Of a stretch of DNA of 64,000 nt, positions 1-9,425 are shown in pieces. The notes under the pieces are model-generated. The model saw only the letters and a program-made list of their open reading frames with translations, made no database searches and had not been told where the DNA came from. The stretch spans positions 4,092,001 to 4,156,000 of the forward strand of contig JAILWY010000012.1 in the NCBI GenBank assembly GCA_022113835.1, given 5' to 3'. The DNA is from Atopsyche davidsoni (taxonomy: Eukaryota > Arthropoda > Insecta > Trichoptera > Hydrobiosidae). Numbering within the stretch: position 1 is the first letter of the stretch; each line of letters begins with the position of its first letter. The position numbers and the translations under genes were made by a program.

Positions 1-748
1 AGACCATTTGCGTATTGTAGCAATTAACATACTTCTGTTTTTACTGTTGTAAAATTCCTTGATCTCTCATCACCATTAAAATTTTCTTTTAGTTGCTTAA
101 GTACATTTACCCTTTACGTCTAATTAAATATGCACAATGCGGCTCACCGGATCACGGGATAACGACCCAACTGTCCCTCGCATTAAGGTCGCTTATTGTT
201 TCCATGATTTTTACTGGGACGCAGTAATGGCGGCTTGTTTACCTTCAGAGAATACCGATTTTTGTTCAAAAATTTTAAATCTTCAATTTATATTTTAAAT
301 TAATAAAAACTTCGTCCCCACTATTTTTCACCACCACGTTTTTAGGCCTGAAATTTGATGAAGCTTAAAATTAAATTTACTTGTGTATAAGACACTATAT
401 GGTTTATTGTAAATGTTTTTCATCCTCTCACTAAAATAATTCTCGGAAAATTCATACCATATATGGTTTTTTTTTTTATTAAACAACGAGGAATATTTTT
501 TATACAATAAATACAAAATTCTTGATTGGAAAAAATATTCTGTAGTAATAACTACAGGCACTCAACCCTTCGTAGCTGTAATTCACCTTTTTGGCTCCGG
601 TGTTTCTAAATTATTTTATTATCAAATGAAAATATGCAAATCGAAATTAAGGATTTAGCAGTAAAAACGACATATGAATATGAATGTAATCCGCGACAGA
701 CTAGTTTGATATGTAATATTTGTGCGAAAGGAATTCGTCTGTAGTAAA
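1..748. other. AT-rich non-coding sequence
   Basis: No gene or repeat is recognised here. A slightly GC-richer patch lies near 130-240. The open frames are short and have no recognisable domain. Confidence 0.6.
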
Positions 749-1493
749 GGATGTCCCAAAATTAACGCAAGATTTGAATTTGTCGCCATTTTTGCAATAA
801 AGTTTTGGGAACACTTAAAAAAAAACAATTTGGCAGCTGACAGTTTAGGGTTAGTAAAAATAGAGCGTTACACGATAGAACAACGTGTCTTTATTATTGA
901 ACAATATTTCAAAAATAATGAAAGCTTGGCAGCCGCAGTTCGAAAATTTACAAAATATGGTAACTTCGTCAACTGTGAAAAGATTAATTGAATAATTCAG
1001 GGAGACTGGATTCGTTGGAGACGCTAAACACACAAGTCGTCCAAAAACAAGCAGTTTAAATATCAATATGGAAGCAGTGCGTAAGAGTGTCGGTGACAAT
1101 CCAGGAACCTGAATTCGGCGTCGTGGACAAGAATTGCAAATTTCAAGAAGCTCTCTACAGCGTATACTAACTAAAGATCTGTGTCTCCATTCTTACAAAG
1201 TTCAATTAATACAAGAACTGAAGCCTAATGACCATGCACAACGAAGAGAGACGAAGTTAAAACACTATTCCGACCAAATTTTGTATGAAATTTTCGAACT
1301 GCGGCTGCCAAGCTTTCATCATTTTTAAAATATTGTTAAATAATGAAGACACGTTGTTCTATCGTGTAACGCTCCATTTTTACAAACCTGAAACTGCCAG
1401 CTATCAAATTGTTTTTTTTTTTTAAGTGTTCCCAAAACTTTACAGCAACAATGGCGACAAATTCAAATCATGCGTTAATTTTGCGACACCCTA
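749..1493 (+). mobile_element. Fold-back mariner-type element with decayed transposase N-terminus
   Basis: Two inverted arms of about 200 bp (749-949 and 1288-1492) match at roughly nine bases in ten. Their outer ends share the core CCCAAAATTAACGCA in 5' orientation, with one mismatch. The 5' arm and the centre encode pieces of a helix-turn-helix transposase N-terminus (DUF4817 type, seen with mariner-like elements in insects): YTIEQRVFIIEQYFKNNES, then VKRLIE, RETGFVGDAKHTSRPKT, and ISRSSLQRILTKDLCLHSYK. It is broken: the start codon at 860-862 is ATA, a frameshift lies near 950-965, and in-frame stops sit at 993-995 (TAA) and 1110-1112 (TGA). The catalytic DDE part is absent, because the sequence jumps from HAQRRE-like coding into the inverted copy of the 5' end. 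The mirrored 3' arm still reads ATGGAGCG at the start-codon position. It is a non-autonomous relic; the family name rests on remembered motif similarity. Confidence 0.8.
1134..1290 (+). pseudogene. Transposase N-terminal fragment (second helix-turn-helix part)
   Basis: This open stretch inside the fold-back element begins after the TGA at 1110-1112. It reads ELQISRSSLQRILTKDL and then QELKPNDHAQRRE, the end of the helix-turn-helix region of DUF4817-type transposases. It then runs out of family similarity before entering the 3' inverted arm. No catalytic domain follows, so no function is expected. Confidence 0.7.
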
Positions 1494-1812
1494 TATTTCG
1501 AAACAAGCACAAACACTTGCGTAATTTCTCGTCAGCTTAGCCGGGAACCCGCTCAGAAGTTGACCTTAATTTTCATTACAACCGCATTATTCGCAACGTC
1601 GTAGTCCGAGTTCAGTGAGGCGCGTTCATAAACAAAACTGAAAAAGATTAAAATCCCGTAAAAACCCTTGTACGCCCAGGCGGGCGGCCGTAAGCTCTCG
1701 CATTTGTCTGGCCGGGGCGGACCGCGACTGATTCACGGCCGGGCGGGGGCGGCGGCGGTCGCGCGGTAAAGAACCCCGCCTTAGCGTTAATTGTTTCAGC
1801 GGCGCGCACCCC
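1494..1812. other. GC-rich, CpG-rich block before the tandem repeat
   Basis: GC content rises sharply from about 1500, most strongly at 1670-1790, with many CpGs and a GGCGGCGGCGG run. The overlapping open frames on the minus strand are Arg/Pro-rich, as expected from base composition alone. It could be a regulatory block or part of the neighbouring repeat family. Confidence 0.45.
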
Positions 1813-2425
1813 ACCCGGAAGGGGGTGCGCTGACTTCGGACCCGGGCCACCCTTTGTCCGCATGGGCTCCCGATGATGCATGTGCTCTAATTTCCGCTAA
1901 ACACGGGGATTCGAAAGGTGTTCGCTTATTTGGACCCGCCCCAATCTGCACAAAACCTTAAGCATTTGATTGGTGAAGATCCATCATCAGATGCATAACT
2001 AACCTAACCTAGCCCGACCCGGAAGGGGGTGCGCTGATTTCGGACCCGGGCCACCCTTTGTCCGCATGGGCTCCCGATGATGCATGTGCTCTAATTTCCG
2101 CTAAACACGGGGATTCGAAAGGTGTGGTGTTCGCTTGTTTGGACCCGCCCCAATCTGCACAAAACCATAAGCATTTGATTGGTGAAGATCCATCATCAGA
2201 TGCATAACTAACCTAACCTAGCCCCACCCGGAAGGGGGTGCGCTGACTTCGGACCCGGGCCGCCCTTTGTCCGCATGGGCTACCGATGATGCAGGTGCTC
2301 TAATTTCCGCTAAACACGTGGATTCAGAAGGTATTCGCTTGTTTAGACCCGCCCCAATCTGCACAAAACCATAAGCATTTGATTGGTGAAGATCCATTCC
2401 ATCCATCATCAGTTGCGTAACTAAA
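1813..2425 (+). repeat. Tandem repeat, three units of 204-209 bp
   Basis: Units begin ACCCGGAAGGGGGTGCGCTG at 1813, 2017 and 2226. Unit 2 carries a 5-base insertion (GTGGT) after GAAAGGT, which accounts for the longer spacing. Each unit contains GCATTTGATTGGTGAAGATC and ends near CATCATCAGATGCATAAC; these segments recur at 24978-25200 and in part at 50207-50427. Units 1 and 2 end in CTAACCTAACCTAG, matching two arthropod telomeric CCTAA units. Unit 3 is the most diverged and runs into the hammerhead-like segment at 2441-2484. Apparent open frames across the array arise from the repeat. Confidence 0.9.
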
Positions 2426-2440
2426 CTTCAGTTTAGTTAT

Positions 2441-2484
2441 GCATATGATGATGACCAAGTCTATATGGTCGAAACTAATCATGC
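2441..2484 (+). ncRNA. Decayed hammerhead-like motif, copy 1
   Basis: The order is GCAT, ATGATGA (core with C changed to A), T, GACC, loop, GGTC, GAAAC, TA, ATC, ATGC. It aligns base for base with the copy at 9328-9370, but the first core base and the cleavage triplet (ATC for GTC) have changed, so activity is unlikely. It directly follows the last tandem unit. Confidence 0.45.
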
Positions 2485-2499
2485 GAAAAATATAATAAT

Positions 2500-3762
2500 A
2501 AAAATATAATTAATGGAACTGGTATTTATTTTGTAATACTCCATTCTATTATAATAAAATAAAACCAAATGGTTTTGGAGACTGCGTTAATTTCACTTGT
2601 AGCGAGAGCTCTTTCGCCAAACACGGCATCTTCAAAACTGAGTCTATACAGAAAAAAGCGAGCTTATACTCAACAAATTCAACAGAAATACATGAATCAT
2701 AGATTATACTACATTACAAATTTATGTGGAAAAAATGCTGCTGTTGAGTGCTGTAAAACCCCATTAAAATGATATTAACAGCAATAATTTTAATACTAAG
2801 TACTTAAATAAACTAGTTTATGATGATTCCTGGCTGTCCTGGCCGCAATCTGAAAGCAATTAGTTTGAGTGCAGAATCACAATGTATTTTTAAAAATATA
2901 TTTTTTAAATTAATTTTAAACATTTAAAAGTCTTTTTTTCAATTGGAATAAAAAGATTCAATATAAACCATGTGCGATTAATCATTTAAAAAATTTAAAA
3001 AAAAATCTTTAACAAACTTTGGTTTTGAAAAGTCGTCATTTTATCCAATTTTTCAACATCTTCAAGATATTATTTTACCCTAAAAATGGACGTTAATTAA
3101 ATTTAAAAAAATAGATAAATATAATTTACAGTTTTTTCAATACTCGATAAAAAAATCAACTTTCGACATAGAAAAATAAAGTGCAAATTAAATTATTTAA
3201 ATGACACGATTTCGCCAGGTAAAACGGTCCTTTTTTGTGGCAGACGGGGGATGGACACCAAGCAAGGTTAGGTAGCAAGACTCTTAAAAAGTTTATTGCA
3301 CCAACAGAGCTTCGCCAATGGTCGAGATAGTGTTTTTATTTAAAAATAACCTATATTAATAGATACAAGTTAGACAGGATATGCATAATAAAAACCACAG
3401 GCACGTACGTGCTTTAACAAACAAAATACAAGAGTAGATTAGACACGTATATTACAACAGGCGGCCTGGGAATAAAATCATAAAATCATAGAACTGCAGG
3501 CAAGAATGCTTTTGTGGTCCATTAGGCACATTACAGCATTATCAATAACTGAGTGAGAATTTATGAAATAACAAGCAGTTAAGTAAACAATTGTTAAAGG
3601 GAGAGGTTGTGAGAATGATTTCATTTGGTAAGGGGTAATTTGAAAATTATCTGAGTACCTGTCAAATGGAGGATTCTATATAATTATTATTTTCGTAAAC
3701 AATTCTATACAAAACAAATGCTTTTAATTTAAGTGGTAATTTGGGGTGCAGCAGCAGTTCTG
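2500..3762. other. AT-rich non-coding sequence
   Basis: No gene is recognised. The open frame at 2569-2772 has no recognisable domain and no flanking gene structure. Confidence 0.55.
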
Positions 3763-3833
3763 TGGAAAAATCACTCAAGTATTTTATTTAAAATATTATA
3801 AAGGAATTCCAACAAGTACTCTCTGTCAAAAAT
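3763..3833. repeat. Arms-only copy of the 51.4-51.8 kb repeat
   Basis: The left part (GAAAAATCACTCAAGTATTTTA) matches 51500-51530 and 51783-51815 in the same orientation. The right part (GGAATTCC..AAGTACTCTCTGTC) is the reverse complement of 51395-51423. The arms therefore sit next to each other without the hammerhead-like core, as expected for an internally deleted or rearranged copy. Confidence 0.65.
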
Positions 3834-5148
3834 ATTGATTATTTTAATATGATTTATGATTCATCTCTTAACTGCCATGCATGTCTTCGATCAAAATAAG
3901 TTTGCAACTCTCAATGTTATTTTGAACATTTCACTGAAGTAATGACATTCGATTAGATAATTCTGATATAAAATCAATAAAAAAATGAGTGATAATTCTA
4001 AGATGTAAACTTAAATTTTATCAGCTTACTCTGCTAAGGACGTTTCAAGGTTATTGTTTGAGCCCTCGTCAGCTAATAAATAAGAAACTTCAAAACCATC
4101 ACTCGGCGGAAATATTCATCAACGTGAAAGTTTGGTTTTACATTATAATTAATAATATTTTATAAAAATGTAGTTAGTTTAGATTTTCAATTTTTATGCC
4201 ATCAATTTAAAATATAAACCCACTTTACTATTTATTTGGCATCTTATGTTCACTTTATTAAGATTAAAAATAAATTAATAAACTACCGTAGTATTTTAAT
4301 TATTTTTTTTTAATAAAAAGATTTCAAGTAATCACATATATAGCATATATGATGATATTTTAATTCTATGAAAGATTCTGTTGAAATTTTCTTTAATGAT
4401 ACTATTGAAGAACGCTGTTTGAAAACAGTATACTAAACATTATATATTGAACCGTGTATATTACAATTCATATATAAAAAATTAACGTGTTTCCCATACC
4501 ATGAATTTCCTTTCCGTCGCTGAAACGATTCTTCAGTTAATGATGCCATAGAAGAGCGCAGTTGGCATACATAAAGCAGCCTGACGTGAAAATGCACAGT
4601 AACTTGTAGATGGGCCAGTCCAGACAGTCGGCACTTGCAGCAGAGATGTTGTTCCGAGCAATTAACGTTCTGCGATTCTCAAGAATTGCTGGCCGGGGCT
4701 GCGGCAGTATGTTCCCGCTTTATGTGCGGCCATTGTTCATCTCGGCCGCAACAATTATTATAAAAATAATACTCGACAGGAAAACTCCCGAAATAAATGG
4801 CCGGATTGGACTGCAACGATGTTGTGCTGAGATTGTGTCGTTTGTTATTACTAACAGTGTTAAAAATAGATTTCTCAAACATAAACTTAACTTATGGTAT
4901 TTCCGACGTTTTTTTACAGTTATAAATTTTAATACTTTTTCATTGGTGAAAAATAAATATAAAAATCTGCTTGTTGAGAAGAGTAAATCAGTAATAAATT
5001 CGAAAATGACATTTTGCATTGTTAACTAACAAGCTAGTATATGTAGGTAGTTTAAATAAATTTAATTTTTTGTGTCATTAAATATATCAGTATTCAGAAT
5101 TACTATTTTACTATTATTATTGTTTTTAGTCTTTTGGTTTTATTCTAA
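3834..5148. other. AT-rich sequence with a GC-richer block at 4490-4830
   Basis: Mostly A/T-rich with no gene recognised. The block at about 4490-4830 is more complex and contains scattered CpGs. The 139-codon frame at 4610-5029 loses complexity towards its end and resembles no known family, so it is not called as a gene. Confidence 0.5.
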
Positions 5149-5284
5149 TCCCAAAATTAACGCAAGAATAACCCTAAATACCCTATTTTATTGAATTTAT
5201 TATTCATTTAAATAATACCAATCAAAAGATTAAAAATTGCGTTTTCTATTTAATTCAAATCATGCGTTGATTTTGGGACACGCT
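5149..5284. mobile_element. Short MITE related to the fold-back element at 749-1493
   Basis: The ends are CCCAAAATTAACGCAAGA and, inverted, TCATGCGTTGATTTTGGGAC. These are the same terminal sequences as the 749-1493 element and are inverted relative to each other. The AT-rich interior of about 100 bp has no coding content. The 3' flank is TATATATA, compatible with TA target choice. It is most simply an internally deleted derivative mobilised by the same transposase type. Confidence 0.75.
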
Positions 5285-5329
5285 ATATATATAATACATA
5301 AATATATATATTCACAAATGAATCGAGCT

Positions 5330-6660
5330 CGTCCTTTGTTTTATTCTGTCTGATATTTGCCGAATTTATCTTGACGCGACCTCGTGTGTGAGCTTGTAAT
5401 CAATAGGGCGCATCTCAATCAAATTACCTGATCACCTCCTAAAGGCAAACAGCAAAGAGCAATTCCGCCATATCTCTACATCTATATGTCAAGTTCTCTC
5501 CGCTTCAAATCGTCCCAGTACACACGCCCGAATTGACACCTTTCTCAAATATCACCTGATAGGGGAGGGAGAGTGGACCTCGCCACGATGCAGTCTACCC
5601 CCCGACGTGCTCGTCCACCGGAAGTATGACGTCACAGTCCACTCTATGCTCCCCCCAGCGCTCGTTTTGATTGAAGCCCGCCAAACTCTAGTGTTGTTGC
5701 TTGGCGCCGAATTGAATCAAATTGGAATTTAATTGGGCAACTTGGAGGCGGTGGTCGCGCTTTGACCAGGTCAAGCGTCAACGGACGCTTCGCACTCAAA
5801 TAACGTTTATTGAAAATACATTGGCGTACTTAAAATTAGTTGGATTGTAGCTTGTTAGCACAACTGTAATGGGCCGCTTTTTGCGCGCGATTTTTTCGAG
5901 TGCCTCTCGATTTTTCGCACGAGTGCCCGGAGTGGCTACTCCGAAAATATTTTCTCTCTCGGCGTGTAATAATTAAAACTGGAAATGATTTTGCGTCTGG
6001 AAAGCGTTTCGATTTGCGCCCGAGCGGCTCCGGCGATATAATTGGTTTCGTCTCTTTGCAAGTTGGTTAGTCTGAATAGCCTCCCCGACCTCGATATATT
6101 TGAACGTTTCAAGTCTTCGGACGCACGACCCGTTCTTATTTAACATTTTCTTGCGCCCCTGCTATCGCGAGGCATTCGAGCACTTCAATTCCAATTTTAA
6201 AGCCTCTATCCGAGCGCGAGAGCAACAAGAAAGGTTCAAATGGTTTCTGGGGAGCCTCGGCCGCTGATCGGAGCCGGCTCGCCTTCCCTCTCCTAATGAC
6301 GGCCGCTATCTGTATTTCCCGATGTTCAATTAATTTAATTTGAGATTTGTCCCCGTGCCTATTGGCTGAAACCTCCGTGCGGTTCTCGTGTAACTTTGGT
6401 TGTTGCGTTTAAGTACCCGTAGAGTTCGGTCGAGCTATGTGCGCTATGTTCCAGTTTTAGTAAAAGCGTGTCCCGTATAGCGCACGTCTGCCGGTGCCGT
6501 TAGGCTCCCCAGAGCCATGAGGATGGGACTGTGTAGCCTGAAGCGACAAATTGGAGAGTAATGTTCAAAATAAATAGCCCCTGCCAGTGCAGAGCAAACC
6601 TGACTAATCAGCCAGCTAATTGCGTGTTGAACCGTTGGCAATATAAACATATTTGTCGTT
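5330..6660. promoter_or_regulatory. GC-richer non-repetitive block, candidate regulatory region
   Basis: About 1.3 kb of CpG-containing, high-complexity sequence between AT-rich flanks. It has no good open frame and no repeat partner in the window. It contains a composite CCGGAAGT/TGACGTCA site at 5618-5634. The role as a conserved enhancer or promoter is inferred from composition and motif content only. Confidence 0.45.
5618..5634 (+). promoter_or_regulatory. Composite ETS and CRE site
   Basis: CCGGAAGT (5618-5625, ETS class) is followed one base later by the palindrome TGACGTCA (5627-5634, CREB/ATF class). Flanking 9-bp inverted arms AGAGTGGAC (5570-5578) and GTCCACTCT (5637-5645) enclose the site. 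Binding is not shown. Confidence 0.5.
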
Positions 6661-7238
6661 TATTAATTTAAAGACATTTGCATTTTATTTTTTAATTTTT
6701 ACACTTATTTTTTATTGCTTTATCTTTGTAACAACTTAACAAAGTACGTTATTTACTCAAGCGAGCTACATAAAACACCAAAATTAAAATATAAATAATA
6801 AGATTCTACTTTGATGTTAAAGAAGCGTTTAAAAACCTTAATACTTCAAATATTATCCAAAAACAATGTTTTTATATATTTTTTAAATCATTTTTATGTT
6901 GTACTGTTTATAAAAAGATTATATTTTTTAACCAAATTTAATATTTGATTTTGGTTTAAGAAAATTATATCAAATTCAATTAACTAACTTAATGATTTAT
7001 TTTCCAAAAATAATTGCTTTAATTCTATTGAAAAAAAAAAAAAAAAAAATAGTCGAATAGTTTATAATATTATAACATTATTCACCTCAATCTATGGCAA
7101 AGCTCTTGTTCCATATTTTTCTTTGTAGTTTATTTTAGGCATTTATACAATTTACAAAAAATATATATAATAAGAAAATTTCACTAATCTAACCATAAGT
7201 CTTATAATGTTATAAATTTGCTCATAGTTAAAATTTAT
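6661..7238. other. AT-rich sequence with poly(A) tract
   Basis: Very AT-rich sequence with a near-pure A run around 7031-7049. No gene or repeat is recognised. Confidence 0.6.
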
Positions 7239-7301
7239 GTTTTTTTTTACAGGTGAGTTTTTCTATATAACATCAGTACACCCTACGGAAAACTGGTAAG
7301 T
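7239..7301 (+). other. Candidate recursive splice site with 43-nt exon
   Basis: A T-rich tract ends in ACAG at 7252 and is followed at once by GTGAGT (7253-7258), so the same point reads as 3' splice site and 5' splice site. A second strong donor, GTAAGT, lies at 7296-7301, which would define an exon at 7253-7295 (43 nt). One frame is open (EFFYITSVHPTEN). The length is not a multiple of three, so inclusion would shift a reading frame. No flanking gene is visible to confirm it. Confidence 0.45.
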
Positions 7302-7734
7302 TTTTTTGATTACAGTTATTAAAAAAAAGGTTGGAAATATGAACATAAGAGCTTATTTTTTAGTTTATTCAAGAATAGATTACTCTGAATGCTACACACA
7401 AGGGTTAGATTGTGTTGGTAGTAAAATAACAGTAACTTCTGACCTTGCTTATTCTATTTGCCCTGAAAAGGTAGACCGACCGCGATATTCATCTAAATCT
7501 ACGTCTTCGGTAAAGCCGGGGTTATATTTGAATTTTAACAAGAAGCGAGAGACCTTCTCTTAGGAAAATACTTCCGCTGTTCCTTCACTGAGTTTCATGT
7601 TATCACTGTGTATTTTGATTCTAGAAAACCGTGAGTTTTCCAACAGTTTGAATTTATTTTTATTTTCATTTAAATATTTAAAGTAACCAAGGCATGCCAG
7701 ACCGCAGATTTAAAAAAGAACAGTTATTGCAATG

Positions 7735-7965
7735 TAATGCAAATCAGATGCGTATTTATTACCCATTACGGATTTATTATATTATTACTAATATGATTAG
7801 GCACATTAGTTCATATATAGAAGATAATTTAAAGAAACTCTCAGAATATCATCGTGATTTGTGTGGGATTTGAACCCACATCCCCTGGTTTACATGACCG
7901 GTGTATTACGTAATAATATAATAAACCCGTAATGGGTAATAAATACGCATCTGATTGACGTTAAT
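7735..7965. mobile_element. tRNA-like inverted-repeat element, truncated copy
   Basis: The left end (CAGATGCGTATTTATTACCC, then ATTACTAATATGATTAGGCA) is mirrored at the right end (TAATAATATAATAAACC, then GGGTAATAAATACGCATCTG). Between them lies, on the minus strand, the 3' half of a tRNA-like sequence including GGTTCAAATCCCAC, cut off inside the anticodon arm at about 7906. The outer arm also occurs at 26024-26060 and, degraded, at 55557-55600, so it belongs to the element. Confidence 0.75.
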
Positions 7966-8070
7966 CAAAAAAATAGACGTATGCATATATAATCAATATT
8001 TTTCTGAGTTACTTTAATCAAAATAAATTTACAATACCTCTGAAATACTATTTTTACTATTACTATTCGT

Positions 8071-8203
8071 GATCCCACACAAATCACGATGATATTTTTG
8101 ACAAATTTTGAACATTTTGACATATCACGATGATATTTTTCTGAGAGTTTCTTTAAATCATTTTCTATATATGAACAAATGTGCCTAATCATATTAGTAA
8201 TAG
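8071..8203 (+). mobile_element. Partial tRNA-like element, opposite orientation
   Basis: It begins in the TCCCACACAAATCACGATGA segment at the 3' end of the tRNA-like part and runs through TTTCTTTAAATCATTTTCTA to GTGCCTAATCATATTAGTAA. It is thus an inverted partner of the 7735 copy. An internal duplication repeats ATCACGATGATATTTTT at 8092 and 8126. Confidence 0.7.
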
Positions 8204-8624
8204 TTATTGCAATGATTTTCACTTAATGAATAGCAGATGTAATGTCACATTTTTAATAATTATTTGTACATTTTCATTAAAACTATATTTGACACAAAGC
8301 ATTTGAGAATTTTGAAATATTTAAATATAAAATATATATTTCTCGTAAATTTATATTTAAATACTAGTGATAGTTATGATTGCAAATTTAAAAAAAAGTG
8401 AAAACGAAATCTGATGTATTTTTAAAATATACAAAAAACCTTGCGGTATTAATTGCATTTACATCACGTCCCCCGCTTGAAACAACTAGTCGCCCGCGCA
8501 CGAGGCTTTCATTTAGGCTACGTGACAAAATGAATCCACACATTTCAACCCCGCCAGCCCTGGAGCTGACCGTGCCGTTAAATCCAGTCACATAGTTTCT
8601 CATGGCCCGCCGCACAGTGGGCGC
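8204..8624. other. AT-rich then GC-rich segment leading into a tandem duplication
   Basis: AT-rich to about 8450, then CpG-rich from 8455 to 8624. A frame over 8398-8595 stops at TAG and re-opens to read MARRTVGAIQDTRAE into the first tandem unit. It resembles no family I recognise. The GC-rich part may belong to the repeat whose 3' part is duplicated downstream. Confidence 0.35.
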
Positions 8625-9206
8625 GATCCAGGACACACGCGCCGAAACTCTGGACACGTCGGCTATACACCAAGCTTAACAAAATAAACTTGTTCTCATA
8701 TAGCCGGTGATACTTTATGAATCGTACATAGTGAGACTTATCGCTTAGTGATTTATCAGATATTCAATAAAAGCAGCTTTAACAATTTGTTCTCACAAGT
8801 GATACTTTTTTTAAACATACTATTTTTTTATATAGACGTATTGTTCAATGATTTGTTATCTTCAAAAACATTATCGAAGAAGCATGATCCAATCAACATC
8901 AACGATCCAGGACACACGCGCCGAAACTCTGGACACGTCGGATATACACCAAGCTTAACAAAATAAACTTGTTCTCACATAGCCGGTGATACTTTTTGAA
9001 TCGTACATAGTGAGACTTATTGCTTAGTGATTTATCAAATATTCAATAATACGATATAAATCTTTGTGAACTTTAATTTGTTCTCACATAACCAGTGATA
9101 TTTTTTTAAAACATATTATTGTTTATACAGACGTATTGTTCAGTTATTTATTGAATATTAAATTAATCTTCAAAAACTTAATAGAAGAAGCATGATCCAA
9201 TCAATT
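8625..9206 (+). repeat. Tandem duplication, two units of about 279-300 bp
   Basis: Unit 1 starts at 8625 (GATCCAGGACACACGCGCCG) and unit 2 at 8904 with the same sequence. Both continue through TATACACCAAGCTTAACAAA, ATAGCCGGTGATACTTT and AGAAGCATGATCCAATCAA. Unit 2 carries extra internal sequence around 9050-9085. The units are nearly identical in their first 150 bases. The family is unknown to me. Confidence 0.85.
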
Positions 9207-9320
9207 TAAACGGTAAACACAAAATTTTAGTCCATTAACTTAATTAATTAAATAGCCCTCATCTAATTTTGTCAAAATTTCATTGTTACCAGTATCCTGC
9301 TATTTGTATACTTTGTTAGT

Positions 9321-9425
9321 TTTGTTCTGCATCTGATGATGACCAAATCTGTTGGTCGAAACTTGTCATGCTAAAACTGTAATAAACTCAGAGTGAAGAA
9401 AGTACAAAAAGCTGCCCATATCATT
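9321..9425 (+). repeat. Solo hammerhead-bearing repeat segment
   Basis: Shares GCATCTGATGATGACC, the GGTCGAAAC core and AATAAACTC with the copies at 24978 and 50207. The downstream arm is recognisable but diverged (AGAGTGAAGAAAGTACAAA). The upstream arm was not found. It is therefore a partial, older or divergent copy. Confidence 0.7.
9328..9370 (+). ncRNA. Best-preserved hammerhead-ribozyme-like motif
   Basis: In order: GCAT (9328-9331), the complete core CTGATGA (9332-9338), one extra T, stem II GACCA/TGGTC with a 7-nt loop (9340-9356), GAAA (9357-9360), a minimal stem III C-TT-G, the cleavage triplet GTC (9364-9366), and ATGC (9367-9370), which pairs with the first GCAT as stem I. This is the type I order, with the very short stem III known from retrotransposon-associated hammerheads. 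The extra T between the core and stem II departs from the canonical ribozyme, so self-cleavage is uncertain. Confidence 0.55.

Noticed and set aside
1626..2409. Overlapping minus-strand frames in the GC-rich and tandem-repeat region
   Set aside because: They follow the repeat units and GC-rich sequence, not a conserved protein.
4610..5029. 139-codon + strand open frame
   Set aside because: No recognisable motif, overlapped by two minus-strand frames, and composition drifts to AT-rich low complexity at its end.
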